Of a DNA stretch of 6,127 nucleotides, positions 4,528 to 6,127 are shown piece after piece. Made by a program: the position numbers and the translations under genes. Position 1 is the stretch's first letter; every line of letters begins with the position of its first letter. Location of the stretch: NCBI GenBank assembly GCA_026001225.1, contig BNZQ01000079.1, positions 1 to 6,127 of the forward strand. Reading direction: 5' to 3'. The stretch is from Clostridia bacterium. Lineage in GTDB: Bacteria > Bacillota > Clostridia > Christensenellales > DUVY01. Below the pieces are notes generated by a model, which was not told where the DNA came from, searched no databases, and was given only the letters and a program-made list of their open reading frames with translations.

Positions 4528-6127
4528 CTATTTAATTTTCTTCAAATAAAACATTCTGGAGCCCATCGAGTTTGAATTAACGCTGCGGTCGGAGTCGGCA
4601 AATAAATCTCCGAAGTCCACGCCGAGCGAGCAGAGCGCCGCGCCGCTTGCCGTGAAATTGCGGCTCGGCACGGCTTCGTTTGCCTGCTCTCTTGCCGTAA
4701 CCGAATAGACGGCTTTTTCGTCTAAGCCTTTTAGGAAAAACTTGTTGCCGCCGCGGTTGGTTATCTTTCTTTTTGTTACGATTGTCGCCATCGCTTCCGA
4801 TTTGTCGGGAGCGACGATAATCCAACTCGCAAAATTGCCCTCAAACGCGCTGTCGAGTAAATAATACTGCCCGAACTGCAAAAGCTTTCTGTGTTTTTTA
4901 TAAAATGCGATTTGCTTTTTTAAGGTTTCTATTTCGACCGCCGAGCATTTTTCAAGGTCTAACTCTAAGCCGAGCAAGCCCGCCGCCGCCGCGTTAAAGC
5001 GGTTTTCCAGCGAGGTCGAATTGTCCGTTTGGTGATTGGGGCAAATCGAAATGTGCGCGCCCATCGCGCTTTGCGGATAGCCGTAAAGCGTCCCCTCCTG
5101 GATATACAGTCTGTCGCTTGCGTCGGTATTGTCGCTCGTCCAGATTTGCGGCATATAGCACAGCATCCCCAAATCAAACCGATTACCGCCGCCCGCGCAG
5201 GCCTCAAACAGCACCTTTGGGTATTTCGCGGTAAGCGCGCCTAATACCTTATAAAGCCCTAAAATATAACGGTGAAAAAACTCGCCTTGATTGCTTATGG
5301 TACTGCCGAACATATCGCTCATATTGCGGTTGTAATCCCACTTGATATAGTCCGCGCCGTATTTTTCTATCACATGCGAAACGGCGTTTATTATATAGCC
5401 TTGCACCGCCGCGTTTGTCAAATCGAGCATCAGCTGATTGCGCCGCTCTAAAACCGGACGGTGGTTTTTCATTGCAAATTCGGGGTGCGCTTTGAACAAT
5501 TCGCTCTTAACGCTGACCATTTCGGGTTCCACCCAAATTCCGAATTTGAGTCCTTTCTTTTTTATGCTCTTCGATAACGCGCCGAGCCCGCCGTCAATTT
5601 TCGGATTTTCTATCAACCAATCGCCGAGACTCGTTTTGTCGTCGTTGCGATTGCCGAACCACCCGTCGTCCAAAACGAAAAGCTCCGCGCCGATACCGGC
5701 GGCGGAATCGGCAAGTTTGAGCAGCTTTTGTTTGTTGAAATCAAAATAGGTCGCTTCCCAATTGTTGAGCAGTATAGGGCGTTCTTGTTCCGCAAACTCC
5801 GGCGGAACGATATGCCCGCGCACGAACTTGTGCATCTGCTCGGTAATGCCGCAAACGTCCTTAGCGTATACCATGACCGCCTCGGGCGAATAAAACGCCT
5901 CGCCGCCTTCGACCGTGTAATCCAACAAATAATCGTTAAGGCCCGTCAAAACGCGCGTGTCGCCGTTCGCCCTTACCTCGAAAATTTCTTTATGATTGCC
6001 GCTGTACAAAAGATTAAAGCCGTAGCTTTCCGCCGCCCGATTGATGCGTTTCAGCATTACAAAGGGATTATGCACGTTCGAGCTGCCGCCGCCCCTACTG
6101 TCGTTGACCGTTATTCCGCAGGCTAAA
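4528..6127 (-). CDS. GH36 alpha-galactosidase, 5' end beyond the window
   Basis: It hydrolyses terminal alpha-1,6-galactose from raffinose-family sugars or galactomannan fragments. The 532 visible residues end at TAG (4528-4530). A GTG at 6073-6075 is not the start: upstream in the same frame the sequence reads GITVNDSRGGSS and runs straight into HNPF, the usual GH36 stretch before the catalytic barrel. The frame stays open to the window edge, so about 200 N-terminal residues are probably missing compared with the usual ~730. Counting from codon 6124-6126: NNWEATYFDF (121-130), FVLDDGWFG (150-158), KWDYNRN (262-268) with nucleophile D264 (bases 5335-5337), EACAGGGNRFD (308-318) and WTSDNTD (329-335) with acid/base D332 (bases 5131-5133). 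The 68-residue gap between the two Asp agrees with Geobacillus AgaA. A C-terminal beta domain follows. All key residues are intact. It is the first gene of the visible operon, and GC is visibly lower than in the left half. Confidence 0.95.
   Translation of the reverse strand, partial: LACGITVNDSRGGGSSNVHNPFVMLKRINRAAESYGFNLLYSGNHKEIFEVRANGDTRVLTGLNDYLLDYTVEGGEAFYSPEAVMVYAKDVCGITEQMHKFVRGHIVPPEFAEQERPILLNNWEATYFDFNKQKLLKLADSAAGIGAELFVLDDGWFGNRNDDKTSLGDWLIENPKIDGGLGALSKSIKKKGLKFGIWVEPEMVSVKSELFKAHPEFAMKNHRPVLERRNQLMLDLTNAAVQGYIINAVSHVIEKYGADYIKWDYNRNMSDMFGSTISNQGEFFHRYILGLYKVLGALTAKYPKVLFEACAGGGNRFDLGMLCYMPQIWTSDNTDASDRLYIQEGTLYGYPQSAMGAHISICPNHQTDNSTSLENRFNAAAAGLLGLELDLEKCSAVEIETLKKQIAFYKKHRKLLQFGQYYLLDSAFEGNFASWIIVAPDKSEAMATIVTKRKITNRGGNKFFLKGLDEKAVYSVTAREQANEAVPSRNFTASGAALCSLGVDFGDLFADSDRSVNSNSMGSRMFYLKKIK

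Overview
The window reads as a fragment of a Bacillota genome, most likely a gut or rumen Clostridia-type bacterium (Christensenellales or a relative). The evidence is a surface protein with MBG-like and InlB B-type repeats, purine-rich Shine-Dalgarno sites (AAGGAG), and a carbohydrate operon typical of plant-fibre degraders. The placement is inference; there is no rRNA or other marker gene here.

Left part (1-2252, plus strand, visibly GC-rich). Positions 1-738 hold the C-terminal end of a large cell-surface protein: beta-sandwich repeats, a Gly/Pro/Thr linker, an InlB-type repeat and a C-terminal membrane helix with a basic tail. A gene-free gap of 392 bases follows. It contains two different 7-base-period tandem arrays and a series of hairpin-forming palindromes, and looks like accumulated non-coding repeats. 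Next is a 373-residue protein of unknown function (1131-2252) with one N-terminal membrane helix and a long Ala/Pro/Gln-rich, probably disordered body.

Right part (2253-6127, minus strand, lower GC towards the right edge). Three genes point left and are closely spaced, so they are probably co-transcribed. In transcription order they are a GH36 alpha-galactosidase (its first part lies beyond the right edge), a family 43 glycosidase, and a protein of the uroporphyrinogen decarboxylase/corrinoid methyltransferase fold. Downstream of them is a short degenerate piece with the N-terminal motifs of a second family 43 enzyme, probably a pseudogene. The convergent space between the two halves (2253-2555) holds that remnant and a short imperfect direct repeat.

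How the genes work together: the alpha-galactosidase would remove terminal alpha-galactose. The GH43 enzyme would remove arabinose, xylose or galactofuranose-type side groups. Its N-terminus is visible and has no signal peptide, which suggests it works in the cytoplasm on imported oligosaccharides. The UroD-fold protein recurs beside glycosidase genes, but its reaction in this setting is unknown. It is the best candidate here for undescribed biochemistry. No mobile element, CRISPR array, tRNA or rRNA was found.
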